A stretch of 64,000 bases of DNA from Protonemura montana (lineage: Eukaryota; Arthropoda; Insecta; Plecoptera; Nemouridae). This document shows, in pieces, positions 1 through 10,700 of the stretch. The stretch is taken from NCBI GenBank assembly GCA_947568835.1, contig CANOQG010000003.1, positions 744,001 through 808,000 of the forward strand, written 5' to 3'. A program made the position numbers and the translations under genes. A model generated the notes under the pieces. It was not told where the DNA came from and searched no databases. It saw only the letters and a program-made list of their open reading frames with translations. The stretch's first letter is position 1; every line of letters starts with the position of its first letter.

Positions 1-1
1 G

Positions 2-3000
2 GACGAAGTATGCAGGGTGTGCGGCGCTCTGTACTTCGCAGGAGAGCGTCCTTCTGACAAAATTTACAAACTCTGTTGTCACTCGGGCAACGTAATCCTC
101 GAGCCTCTCCTCGCGTATCCCGATTTAATGCATGCGTTGCTGACCGGAGACCATTGCGAGTCTAAGAACTTCCGCAAAAACATCCGGTCGTACAACAGTT
201 CGCTCTCCTTCGCTTCAGTCGGAGTTAAGACGGACATCCCCCAGGGCCGTGGCACATACTGTTTTCGTGTCCATGGCAACATCCAGCATAGGATCGGCCA
301 TATGGGGCAGGCGGTGCAGAAGCCCCTCTATTCGCACCTGTACTTTCTTGACGCGGAACAAGCGAAGACGCATCGAATGGACAGGCGCCAGAATGCTAAT
401 CTGCTACCCAACCTGCTTCATGAGCTGGACGCGCTGGTTCGCGAAATAAATCCTTTTGCCCAAGGGCTTAAAACGCTAGGTCAGGTGGAGGCCGACGACA
501 GGATCCGTGCAGCTGCCGAGGGGCGACCCGAGGTCATGGCCGAACTGCGTTTCGTGGATGACCGACGGCGGCTGTACGAAAATCCTACGGCCCATGAGGT
601 GGCCGTTGTTTATCAGAGCGTTGACGGTGGCATGCCTCCTCTAGGACGTGATATTCGTATCCATACTCGTGGCGGATTTATTGAGCAGCTGTCTGTCCTG
701 TCGCCCAACACGGATCCGCTCAGCTACGTGCTGTTGTTCCCGCGTGGAGAACCCGGCTGGCAACGAGGTATGCCGCACACCAGGCAATCTAAGCACAGCG
801 TCGTCACTCTCATGGAGTTTTATAGCCATCGACTCCACGAGCGTGTCGGCGCCTTCCATCCAGTGCTGCACGCCGGCAAGCTGACGCAGCAGTTTATGGT
901 AGACGCCTATATCAAGGTTGAGGGCAATCGCCTTGAGTTCGTCATCAGGAACCAGAAAACGCTGCGCGCCGAACTCTACAGTGGGCTCATGGACCACTTG
1001 GCGAACCGTGCTGAGCGGCAGGGCTGCAATGTCGGGAAGATGGTGATTCTGCCTTCCAGTTTCATCGGAAGCCCCAGGCATTGCCAGCAGCTATATCAAG
1101 ACGCTATGAGTATCGTCACCAAGTTTGGAAAACCCGATCTTTTCCTTACTATGACGTGTAATCCGAAGTGGCCTGAGATTCAGACGAGCCTAGCGGCGTA
1201 CGAAAGGGCAGAAGACCGACCCGATCTCACCGCGCGAGTATTCCAACTTAAACTCAAGGAGCTCATGTCTGATCTCAGCAAGAGGCACGTGCTGGGCGTT
1301 CCCATGGCTCACTTCCACGTGATCGAGTTCCAAAAACGTGGACTCCCTCACGCTCACATCCTGGTAATCCTTCGCGACGAGGACAAGATCCGCACTCCCG
1401 AGGAGGTAGACGCACTTATCTGTGCCGAGTTGCCCGATCCGGTGACCGAGGAGAGACTGCACAAGGTCATCGTGTCGTCGATGATCCACGGCCCGTGCGG
1501 CGCTCGGAACATGTCCTCTGTGTGCATGGAGGACGGAAAGTGTAAGAAGAAGTTCCCCAAGTCGTTCACAGATGTGACTGTGGTCAACGAGGGGGGTTTC
1601 ACCGTCTATCGCCGTCGAGAGAGCGGGCAGACGCATACCATCTCAGGAAGAGTGGTCGACAACCGAGACGTAGTGCCTTACAACAAGTACTTAAGCTCCA
1701 AGTTTGACTGCCACCTGAACATCGAGCACTGTGGATCCGCGAAGACGGTCAAGTACCTGTGCAAGTACGTGTACAAAGGTCACGACTGTGCCAGTGTCCA
1801 GCTCCGCGTCTCTGTCCCCGCGGAGGGCGATCATGAGCCACGTCCAGCGCACGGTGCCCAGCAAGAGTTGGTGTGGGACGAGGTCTCACAGTTCATCGAC
1901 TCTCGCTACGTGAGTCCCCAAGAGGCTGCGTGGAGAATTTTCGGATTTGAAATGCACGAAAAGTCGCACACTATCATCCGTTTGGCGATCCACCTCGAGG
2001 GTGACCACATGGTCACGTTCCGTCCTGGAGACGAGGAAGCCGCAGCAGAACGCGGCAGGGCTGCGCTGACTACGCTGACGGCATGGTTTGCGCTGAATAG
2101 TAGCAACCCGGCGGCACGGCAGTACAAGTACATCGACATCCCGTACCACTTCCGTTTCGAGGGCAAAGCGTGGAAGCCACGAAAGCGAGGTGCCGGCTCC
2201 ATCATCAGCCGAATGTACTCCGTGACGCCCCGGCAGATCGAGCGATACCATCTTCGTCTCCTTTTGCTACACGTCGCCGGCGCCACCTCATTCGAGGACG
2301 TGCGCACGTTCCAGGGTAGGGTTTACGCTACCTTCAAGGAAGCTGCCATCGCACGCAACCTGCTAATGGACGACGACGAGTGGCAGAAATGTCTGCAGGA
2401 GGCGGTTGCTATAAAGATGCCAAACGAACTTCGTCAGCTGTTTGCCATCATTTGCGCGTTCTGTCAGCCTCTTGACCCGCTGTCTCTATGGGAGCGTTTC
2501 AAGGGCGATTTCTGCGAAGATTTCGCCCGAGAACACGACCCCATCGAGGCAGAACAGTTGGCCCTGAATTCCATCCAGTCCGTCCTTGCCCTACACCGCC
2601 TGACCAACGCCGAAATCGGTTTGCCGGCGCCTCGAGTGCCAGTCATCGTTGCTGTCGACGAGCAGTTCGACCAGACCGCCGAAAGGGAAGAGGCCGAGGA
2701 GAACGTGGTGAAGCTCAACGGCAGGCAGCGCGTGGCATTCGACGCGGTGATGGCAGCAATCGACGACCCGAACGCCGAGCAGAGGTGCTTCTACCTGGAC
2801 GGCCCGGGCGGCAGCGGGAAGACCTTCCTATACAACACCCTCATCAGCACGCTGCGAGCCCGAGGCGAGCGAGCCGTGGCCGTCGCGTGGACGGGCATTG
2901 CGGCGACGTTACTGAAGGGAGGGAGGACCTGCCACTCGCGATTTCGATTGCCTGTTCCGATTGTGGAAAACAGCACGTCTGGCGTGAAGCCCAACTCCGC

Positions 3001-4267
3001 CGAGGGCGCTTCGCTGAGGGCGGCCAAGGTCATCATCTTGGATGAAGGACCCATGGCGCCTCTGCTGGCCCTGAACGTGATCGAGCGGACGCTAAGAGAC
3101 GTGACCAACGATGAGCGTCCGTTCGGCGGAAAGGTGATCGTTATCGGCGGGGATTTTAGGCAGTGCCTCCCAGTCGTTCGAAATGGCAACCGAACGACCA
3201 TTGTCGAGCAATGCATTAAGCGTGGCGCGCTTTGGTCGTTGTTCCGCACCCTCGAGCTGCGCGCGAACATGCGTGCCAACCCAGGCGAAGTAGAGTTCGT
3301 CGAGTGGCTCTTGCGTGTCGGAAACGGCGAGATTTTGAATGACTGCCACCTCCCGGATGACACCATCGCATTACCTGTCCAATGCGTCGTGGACTGCGTC
3401 ATTGACGCCGTCTTCGGCACGAGCATTAGTGCTGCCGAGATGGCCGTGATGCAAGACCATGCCATCCTCTGCCCGAAGAACGTGGAGTCTTTGAACATCA
3501 ATGACAACGTTCTTGAGCGCCTCGAAGGTGACGTGTTCGAATACTGCAGCGCCGACACTGTCGATGTCAGTGAAGGCGAAGATGGCGACGTTTTGGCTAC
3601 CGATTATCCCGTAGAATATCTAAATTCATTAACGCCATCCGGGATGCCACCGCACAAGCTTCGTCTGAAAGTTCATGCAATCGTGATGCTCATGAGGAAC
3701 GTCGACGTGAGAGCCGGCCTATGCAATGGGACTCGACTCAGCGTTGTTGCACTCCACGAGCACGTGATCGACTGCAGGATCATCGGAGGGCGCTGTGCGG
3801 GACGACGCACTTTCCTATGTAGAGTCAACCTAACTCCCTCGGACATTGGCATGCCCTTTACGATGACAAGGCGCCAGTTTCCGATCCGTCTGGCATTCGC
3901 CATGACCATCAATAAAGCCCAGGGTCAATCTTTAAAGAGGGTGGGAATTCATTTAGAAAAACCAGTATTCGGACACGGTCAGCTATACGTGGCGCTTTCT
4001 CGGGCTCGCTCTTTGGACTCGATCTTCGTGGCAGTCGCCGGTAACGAGGCGCAGGGCAAGTTGATCGTCTCGAGCAACACCACCTTCACCAAGAACATCG
4101 TGTACCAGGAGGTGCTCGAGATTCATGCGCCGGACCACCAGGCAGCGGATCCTTCCTCGCGTAGTGGCTATCAAGAGGCTGACCAGCAGGCCCTTGAGCA
4201 GTCGCTTAGTCAACTCGCTGTATCGGATGCGGATGTAGAAGTTCCAATGGACGCCTCCTCCTCCTAA
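2..4267 (+). CDS. Helitron Rep-PIF1 helicase transposase, N-terminus cut by window edge
   Basis: This is the C-terminal ~1421 residues of the rolling-circle transposase. Codons are in frame from base 2 (Asp-Glu-Val-Cys), so the GTG at 17 is not a start. In order: a Cys pair motif CRVC at the left edge followed by LCCHSGN (zinc-knuckle-like); the Helitron N-terminal/Rep domain with the HUH motif GLPHAHIL (His codons at 1349 and 1355); the two-tyrosine motif YLCKYVYKG (first Tyr at 1754); and a PIF1-type superfamily 1 helicase with Walker A GPGGSGKT at 2801, DEGPM near 3041, GGDFRQCLP near 3150 and ALSRAR near 3993. Family knowledge: Rep nicks and joins the element's ends and the helicase unwinds it. 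The frame is open to the stop at 4265-4267. It differs from the U6 protein at only about ten residues. Confidence 0.93.
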   Translation, partial: DEVCRVCGALYFAGERPSDKIYKLCCHSGNVILEPLLAYPDLMHALLTGDHCESKNFRKNIRSYNSSLSFASVGVKTDIPQGRGTYCFRVHGNIQHRIGHMGQAVQKPLYSHLYFLDAEQAKTHRMDRRQNANLLPNLLHELDALVREINPFAQGLKTLGQVEADDRIRAAAEGRPEVMAELRFVDDRRRLYENPTAHEVAVVYQSVDGGMPPLGRDIRIHTRGGFIEQLSVLSPNTDPLSYVLLFPRGEPGWQRGMPHTRQSKHSVVTLMEFYSHRLHERVGAFHPVLHAGKLTQQFMVDAYIKVEGNRLEFVIRNQKTLRAELYSGLMDHLANRAERQGCNVGKMVILPSSFIGSPRHCQQLYQDAMSIVTKFGKPDLFLTMTCNPKWPEIQTSLAAYERAEDRPDLTARVFQLKLKELMSDLSKRHVLGVPMAHFHVIEFQKRGLPHAHILVILRDEDKIRTPEEVDALICAELPDPVTEERLHKVIVSSMIHGPCGARNMSSVCMEDGKCKKKFPKSFTDVTVVNEGGFTVYRRRESGQTHTISGRVVDNRDVVPYNKYLSSKFDCHLNIEHCGSAKTVKYLCKYVYKGHDCASVQLRVSVPAEGDHEPRPAHGAQQELVWDEVSQFIDSRYVSPQEAAWRIFGFEMHEKSHTIIRLAIHLEGDHMVTFRPGDEEAAAERGRAALTTLTAWFALNSSNPAARQYKYIDIPYHFRFEGKAWKPRKRGAGSIISRMYSVTPRQIERYHLRLLLLHVAGATSFEDVRTFQGRVYATFKEAAIARNLLMDDDEWQKCLQEAVAIKMPNELRQLFAIICAFCQPLDPLSLWERFKGDFCEDFAREHDPIEAEQLALNSIQSVLALHRLTNAEIGLPAPRVPVIVAVDEQFDQTAEREEAEENVVKLNGRQRVAFDAVMAAIDDPNAEQRCFYLDGPGGSGKTFLYNTLISTLRARGERAVAVAWTGIAATLLKGGRTCHSRFRLPVPIVENSTSGVKPNSAEGASLRAAKVIILDEGPMAPLLALNVIERTLRDVTNDERPFGGKVIVIGGDFRQCLPVVRNGNRTTIVEQCIKRGALWSLFRTLELRANMRANPGEVEFVEWLLRVGNGEILNDCHLPDDTIALPVQCVVDCVIDAVFGTSISAAEMAVMQDHAILCPKNVESLNINDNVLERLEGDVFEYCSADTVDVSEGEDGDVLATDYPVEYLNSLTPSGMPPHKLRLKVHAIVMLMRNVDVRAGLCNGTRLSVVALHEHVIDCRIIGGRCAGRRTFLCRVNLTPSDIGMPFTMTRRQFPIRLAFAMTINKAQGQSLKRVGIHLEKPVFGHGQLYVALSRARSLDSIFVAVAGNEAQGKLIVSSNTTFTKNIVYQEVLEIHAPDHQAADPSSRSGYQEADQQALEQSLSQLAVSDADVEVPMDASSS

Positions 4268-4570
4268 ATCCTATCATTGTACTATCCCTTACATTTGCAA
4301 TAGCGGTAACATTTCCTAGATAAATTTAAATTCAGTAAGGCTAGGTAGGGCAGACCAGGAACCGTGACTAGCACGGCAGGTAGCAACCCAATTCCCATAT
4401 ATTTCACCATGCTGACACGCTTTTCTGCTGCAGGTATAAAGCACCGGACGCCGCATAGCCCTTTAACTTCACGACCATTGCGCTCGCATGTGGACACTCT
4501 AACGGAACTGCTCCTCCCAGAGCTAGACAATTATGCATGTACATTAATTGATAGATTATATTGTACATAC

Positions 4571-5044
4571 ATTTAGTAAAGTAGTTACTTCTAACTAATA
4601 GTATTAGAAATGCAGCCTGCTGTTTTCCATCTGCATGTCATGCATGTTCCAAAAAAAAATAAATAAATAAAAAAACATATCGTAGATTTAGTAAAGTAGT
4701 TACTAAGTAGTAAGTAGTAGTAGTTGGTAAGCAAGTAGTTTATAGTTATGCAACCTGCTGTTTTCCATCTGCATGTCATGCATGTTCAAAAAAACAAAAA
4801 CACAAAAAAAAATATCATAGATTTAGTAAAGTAGTTACTAAGTAGTAAGTAGTAGTAGTTGGTAAGTAAGTAGTTAATAGTTATGCAACCTGCTGTTTTC
4901 CATCTGCATGTCATGCATGTTCAAAAAAACAAAAAAAAACAAAAAAAATCATAGATTTAGTAAAGTAGTTACTAAGTAGTAAGTAGTAGTAGTTGGTAAG
5001 TAAGTAGTTAATAGTTATGCAACCTGCTGTTTTCTATCTGCATG
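4571..5044 (+). repeat. ~115-135-bp tandem repeat, about 4 units
   Basis: Units begin with ATTTAGTAAAGTAGTTACT at 4571, 4686, 4821 and 4955. Each runs through a TAGTAAGTAG-rich stretch and the phrase CCTGCTGTTTTCCATCTGCA to an A-rich tract. Unit length varies because the A-rich tract varies. Confidence 0.85.
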
Positions 5045-5110
5045 TTTGCAATTTTTTTAAGGTCACAATCTTACTTTCGTGTCGGTCTTTTTACTGCATG
5101 TTTCTCTTTT

Positions 5111-5503
5111 CTTGATTCCATCTTGGAATGTCAAACCAACTAACCACCAAGCATGATAGCATTGCACCAGTCTAAAAACTGAACAATGCATCCTACCTAT
5201 CCGACACAGTTGATCCTTGCATGAATCCTTGCATCTCTCTTCTTGATTCCATCTTGGAATGCCAAACCAACTAACCACCAAGCATGATAGCATTGCACCA
5301 GTCTAAAAACTGAACAATGCATCCTACCTATCCGACACAGTTGATCCTTGCATGAATCCTTGCATCTCTCTCCTTGATTCCATCTTGGAATGTCAAACCA
5401 ACTAACCACCAAGCATGATAGCATTGCATCAGTCTAAAAACTGAACAATGCATCCTACCTATCCGACACAGTTGATCCTTGCATGAATCCTTGCATGTCC
5501 GCA
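5111..5503 (+). repeat. 131-bp tandem repeat, 3 units
   Basis: Units begin CTTGATTCCATCTTGGAATG at 5111, 5242 and 5373, spaced exactly 131 bases apart. The reverse strand is open through several units, which gives a repeating peptide; this follows from the periodicity and is not taken as coding. Confidence 0.9.
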
Positions 5504-5590
5504 CATCAGGGATTCCTGTTGCTTGCAACGGGATGCACAATCTTTGATAGTGTAAGGCAGAGGCGATGTAGTGTGTGACGATCGCCATGC

Positions 5591-5617
5591 TGCCGGGGCG
5601 GGATGGGGGCCCCGGCA
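5591..5617. other. GC-rich perfect 9-bp hairpin
   Basis: TGCCGGGGC and GCCCCGGCA pair perfectly around a 9-base G-rich loop, in an otherwise AT-rich region. It is kept unchanged in all four complete 3' regions. It could be a replication or transcript-end signal or a relic of an older element end. Function not known. Confidence 0.7.
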
Positions 5618-6334
5618 TAACAAATATTTTTAAAATTCTCTCACTTAACAGCTTGAATACATTTAGAAACTTTTCATTTCTCCAAGAATGGTGCCTCTCT
5701 CTTGCCGTCTATTTTTATTTTGTTTTAGACAGCCCCTCCCCCTGCCAATCGTGGAGAAGGAACTTCTTCATGGCACCATTGCGGAGATTACTTTTAATTA
5801 CGGATGAACAGTGGCGATACTGCGACATGGCAGGTCTGCATTGACTGTTGCTTTCAAATGGTCAAAGTTTTCAACGCAAATCGTCGTAAACATGTGAATA
5901 TTTCTTATATTTGTAAAAATGATCATAATATTGGCAAATAAAAATTACAATAATGAATAGGTTCATTTTTTGTGTGTTTAATCTTCAAAAAAAAACCTTC
6001 GTCACTGAAACCAAACCAAAAATATTTGTAATGATTCCTTTCTGTCCAAAAAGCACACCAAATGGTTGTGTCCTTATAAGCAATGCTGCTGGTTAGCCAT
6101 CATCGTTGAAAGTACTGGCGGAAATCAGGCATAGTATGGTATATCAAGTCTTAAGGGCACAATACTTTGTTTTCTTGCCATTTTTTCAGTACTTTATTTT
6201 GTTGTCCCATAAAAGTTTCTTAAATGTATGCGTAGAGGCTACATTAAGTGTTAAGTCTCAGTTCGGTCCCAGGGCTTAGGGACTAGATTTTGGCCTAGGC
6301 CCATATATTTTTGTCATGATCTATCCTATCGGCA

Positions 6335-6360
6335 TATGTCCTATGGGTATAGGGTACTAG
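6335..6360 (+). other. Degraded pre-terminal hairpin followed by CTAG
   Basis: The sequence corresponds to the hairpin plus GGGTACTAG seen in U4, U6 and U7, about 115 bases before the real end. In this copy the stem has mismatches. See the finding on a second end-like signal. Confidence 0.5.
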
Positions 6361-6451
6361 AAAAATAGTAGTGAGCTTTTTGTAATTGTTAATCAAAATT
6401 CAAAGACAATACTAATACTAAAATAAAACCACTAGGGATAAGAACAACAGG

Positions 6452-6494
6452 TGCCGTTAGGCATCGGGTACTGCTAGTTAACCTTATATAAAAG
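6452..6494 (+). other. Junction J1 (U1/U2): Helitron 3' end and next-unit TATA box
   Basis: Hairpin TGCC-GTTA-GGCA (6452-6463), ten bases, CTAG (6474-6477), then TTAACCT and TATATAAAAG (6485-6494). Hairpin plus CTRR is the standard Helitron 3' end. The TATA-like box sits eight bases into the next unit and could drive transcription of it. Confidence 0.8.
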
Positions 6495-7728
6495 CCTTAA
6501 TTTGGCGATGTTCAACTTTTTAGTTTGTGGCTGGGTGGCTGGGATGTAACCGGCCGCTCTACTGTTTATGGAAATTGCGAAATGAGACTCAAAACGTACG
6601 GAAATGGGATATAATTGTTCAGAATTAACTTTTACATTACCAGGCGATATGATCACAGCGATTTAAAATCGTTTTCATGGTGAAAAGTTGCTAAATATGA
6701 CGGCAAGATATCTCAGAGCCAGGCGATGCAGCTCGATTTTTATAACTCTTTTAATACTCAAGTTTTTCTAGCCTGGAGCTCCACGGTGATTTTTCATGAA
6801 TTCGTATTAAAGTTGTTGATGTAATTGAGCGAAAACACATTCAATTGCGATCGTTTTACGTGAAAAAGAATTAATTTTGCTAATAAACTGACAGCTTTGA
6901 TCAATTGTTTGCTATTTTGTCACCTCGGCAAGGAGTACGAAATCGTGAATGTATCTGCTCAGCAGTGGAGCTAGGCTATTCAAACGTCAAAGTCAACGTC
7001 AACGTCAAATTATTTTCGAAATCTCCAGAACTGACTGAAAAACGTGTGATTTTGGCTTACATTGGTTCATAATTCAGGTTTATATCAGGCTACGTCTTTT
7101 TCACGGTAATTTAAAGTGTATTATTATTATTATAGTGAAGTATCAAAAATATTGTTGGTGTCTTGGCTAGCAAGATACAAAATAGCCCCTTGACAAGCCC
7201 GTGGCATTCTTGTGGAGGTTCTTTACACGTCAAAAAGGTTTGGAAAGTTCAACAATCTAGTAACACAACTATTGGAATCTTTTGTAAATATATTTAAAGA
7301 TATTTATTGTAAATAGTATACGAAAGTCAAGAAATTTCTTAAAATACGACGATTTTTCTCCATCCCCAGCCTAGACAAGATCACACAGTTGATTCCAAGC
7401 CATCAATGATATTTGTGACAATTATGTAAATCAATAACAATCCTAACTTTCTTTGCAAATCTTTAAGACATTAAATAGGGTTTTCAAACAAACAAAACAC
7501 ACTTTATTAGTTTTTTATTGATGATTTTGCCAAAACTAGATTAAGAGTGACATTGACAGATCAAAGATAAACATTTGACAGATATCTTTCATCAAATCAG
7601 GACGCCGTGGATATTTATTTTATTTTCGAGGATGCCGTGATCATTCAACAGGTATTTAAATTCAAAACGTCATTAATGACAGAGTGCAGTTTTATCAAAT
7701 CTAATCCAAATACGCAATCTAAGTTAAA
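6478..7728 (+). repeat. 5' module of U2
   Basis: AT-rich and non-coding. It begins TTAACCTTATATAAAAG and ends just before the decamers at a run ending CGCAATCTAAG. This copy has a shorter G-rich GGCTGGGTGG stretch near 6530 and lacks the GGGTATAT found in most others. A short-period TCAACG/TCAAAG run lies near 6980-7010. Confidence 0.8.
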
Positions 7729-10700
7729 TATGGTTTTCTAAGGAATTGTATAATATTATATAGTACTTTATGGTGTTATATGGTATTCTATGTTATTCTA
7801 TGGTATTCTATGGTATTCTATGGAGTTCTATGGATTTCTAAGGTATTTTATGATATTGTTTGGTATTCTATGATATTTTTTGGTATTGTATGGTATTCTA
7901 TGATATTCTATGGTATTGGATGGTATTCTATGGTATTCTATGGAGTTGTATGGTATTATATGGTATTCTATGGTATTCTATGGAGTTCTATGGTATTCTA
8001 CGGAGTTATATGGTATTCTATGATATTGTAAGGTATACTATAGTATTCTATGGTATACTATGGTATTTTATGGTATTTTATGGTATTCTATAGTATTCTA
8101 TCGTATTTTATGGTATTCTATGGTATTCTATGGAATGCTATGGTATTCTATGATATTCTATGGTATTCTATGGTATTCTATGGTATTCTATGGAGTGCTG
8201 TGGTATTCTATGGTATTCTATGGTATTTTATAGAATTCTATGGCATTCTATGGCATTCTATGGTATTCTATGGTACTCTATGGTATTCTATGGAGTGCTA
8301 TGGTATTATATGATATTCTATGGTATTGTATGGTATTCTATGGTATTCTATGGAATGCTATGGTATTCTATGATATTATATGGTGTAGTATGGTATTCTA
8401 TGGTATTCTATAGAGTGCTATGGTATTCTATGGTATTCTACGGTATTCAATGGTATTCTATTGATTTATATTGTATTCTATGATATTGTATGGTATTCTA
8501 TGGTATTGTATGGTATTATATGGTATTCTATGGTATTCTATGGTATTCTATGGTAAACTATGGTATTCTATGGTATTCTATGTTATTCTATGGTATTCTT
8601 TGGTATTCTATGGTATTCTATGGTATTCTATGGTATTCTATTGTATTCTATGGTATTATATGGTATTATATGGTATTGTATGGTATTCTATAGTTTTCTA
8701 TGGCATTCTACGGTATTCTATAGTATTCTATGGCATTCTATGGTATTCTATGATATTCTATGGTATTCTATGGAGTGCTATGGTATTCTATGGAGTGATA
8801 TGGTATTCTATGATATTGTATGGTATTGTATGATATTGTTTGGTATTGTATGGAGTTCTATGGTATTGTTTGGTATTCTATGGTGTTCTATGGTATTGTA
8901 TGGTATTGTATTGTATTATATGGTATTCTATGGAGTTTAATGGTATTCTATGGTATTCTATGGTATATTATGGTATTATATGGTATTCTATGGTATTCTA
9001 TGGTATTCTATGATATTCTATGGTATTCTATGGTATTCTATGGTATTATTTGGTTTTGTTTGAAAGTGTATGGTATTAAATGTTTTTGGATGGTATTCTA
9101 TAAAGTTTTATGGGTTTCTTTGATATAATATGCTCTTTATTGTATTTGGAGGTATTTGATAGTATTATTTGCTATCCTATGATGTTGCATGGAATGGTAT
9201 AGTATTCCATATGTTTTTATGGGTTTCTATATTATTTTATGGTATTTTTTGGTATCCTCTGGCATTTTATGAGTTTTAATGGATTTCTATGCTATAAGAA
9301 GATACTTTATGGTGTTGCTAGGAATTTTATGGTATTCGATGATATAGTTTGACATTCCTAGGTATTGTATGGTATTGTATGGTATTCTATGGAGTTATAT
9401 GGTATTATATGATATTGTATGGTATTCTATGGTCTTCTACGGTATTCTATGGTATTCTATGGCATTCTTTTGTATAATATTATATTATATGGTATTCTAT
9501 GGTATTCTATGGTATTTAATAATATTCTACGGAGTCCTATGGTATTATATGGAGTTAATGGTATTCTATGGTGTTCTATGGTGTTTTATGGTGTTTTATG
9601 GTATTCTATTGTGTTCAATGGTGTTCTATGGTATACTATGGTATTCTATGGTGTTCCATGGTGTTCTATGGTGTGCTATGGTATTCTATGGTATTCTATT
9701 GTGTTCTATGGTATTCTTTGGTGTTCAATGGTATTCTATGGTATTCTATAGTATTCTATGGTATTCTATGGTATGCTATGGTATTCTATAATATTCAATG
9801 GAGTTCTATGGTATTCTATGATATTGTATAGTATTCTATGGTATTCTATGGTATTCTTTGGTATTCTATGGAGTTCTATAGTATTCTATTATATACTATA
9901 GTATTCTATAGAGTTCTTTGGTATTCTATGATATTCTATGGTATTCTATGGAGTTCTATGGTATTCTATGGTATACTATGGTATTCTATGGTATTGTATG
10001 GTATTGTATGGTATTGTATGGTATTTTATGGCATTGTTTGGTATTCTATGGTGTTCTTTGGTATTCTATGGTATTCTATGGTAGTCAACGGTATTCTATG
10101 TTATTCTATGGTATTCTATGGTATTCTATGGTATTATATGGTATTCTATGGAGTTCTATGATATTGTTTGGTATTGTATGGTATTCTTTAGTATTCTATG
10201 TTATTGTTTGGTAATCTATGGGGTTCTATGGTATCCTAAGATATTATATTGTATTCTATGGTATTCTATGGTATTCTATGGTATTGTATGGTATTGTATG
10301 GTATTGTATGGTATTGTATGGTATTGTATGGTATTCTATGGTATTTTATGGTATACTATGGTATACTATGTTATTCTATGGAGTTCTATTGTATTCTATG
10401 GTATTCTATGGTATTTTTTGGTATTCTATGGTATTCTTTGGTATTCTATGGTATTGTATGGTATTGTATGGTATTGTATGGTATTGTTTGGTATTCTATG
10501 GTATTCAATGATATTCTATGGTATTGTATGGTATTCTATGGTATTGTATGGTATTCTTTGGTATTCTTTGTTATTGTTTGGTTTTCTTTGGTGTTCTATA
10601 GTATTCTATAATATTGTTTGGTATTCTATGGTATTCTTTGGTATTCTATGGTATTGTATGGTATTGTATGGTATTGTTTGGTATTCTATGGTATTCAATG

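Larger units (their letters stand above)
4268..6451 (+). other. U1 3' non-coding region of the Helitron
   Basis: There is no gene here. From left to right: ~300 bases of unique sequence after the stop codon; a ~130-bp A-rich tandem repeat (4571-5044); a 131-bp tandem repeat (5111-5503); a GC-rich perfect hairpin (5591-5617); AT-rich sequence with an AATAAA at 5937-5942 that could be a distant poly(A) signal; and a pre-terminal hairpin with CTAG (6335-6360). Short open frames on either strand inside the repeats repeat with them and are not credible genes. Confidence 0.75.
1..6477 (+). mobile_element. U1: autonomous-type Helitron, 5' part outside the window
   Basis: The unit enters the window inside its transposase gene (2-4267) and runs through a 2.2-kb 3' region to a hairpin and CTAG at 6474-6477. 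Its right boundary is set by comparison: the sequence after CTAG is the same 5' module that follows CTAG at eight other junctions. In the first half of the gene it is closest to U7 (both read CGCTAGG near 475 and 48755), whereas its 3' region is closest to U4. Canonical Helitrons end in CTRR preceded by a short hairpin, which fits. The 5' end, promoter and coiled-coil part of the gene cannot be judged here. Confidence 0.85.

Noticed and set aside
17-19. GTG at 17 as a start codon of the first transposase
   Set aside because: Sister copies show that the protein continues ~380 or more residues upstream; the window edge simply cuts the gene.
1190-1636. Minus-strand open frames of 60-255 codons across the transposase genes
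   Set aside because: They recur at the same place in every copy as antisense shadows of a GC-rich gene, with no recognisable domains.
2700-4100. Host PIF1 helicase gene
   Set aside because: The helicase is fused to a Rep HUH domain, is present in four tandem copies, and each copy lies between Helitron ends.
4571-5503. CRISPR array
   Set aside because: Repeats are contiguous ~130-bp units without spacers, in a eukaryotic transposon.
5063-5618. Minus-strand peptide repeats rich in Cys and Trp in the 3' regions
   Set aside because: They are the translation of the 131-bp tandem repeat, change with copy number and match no family.
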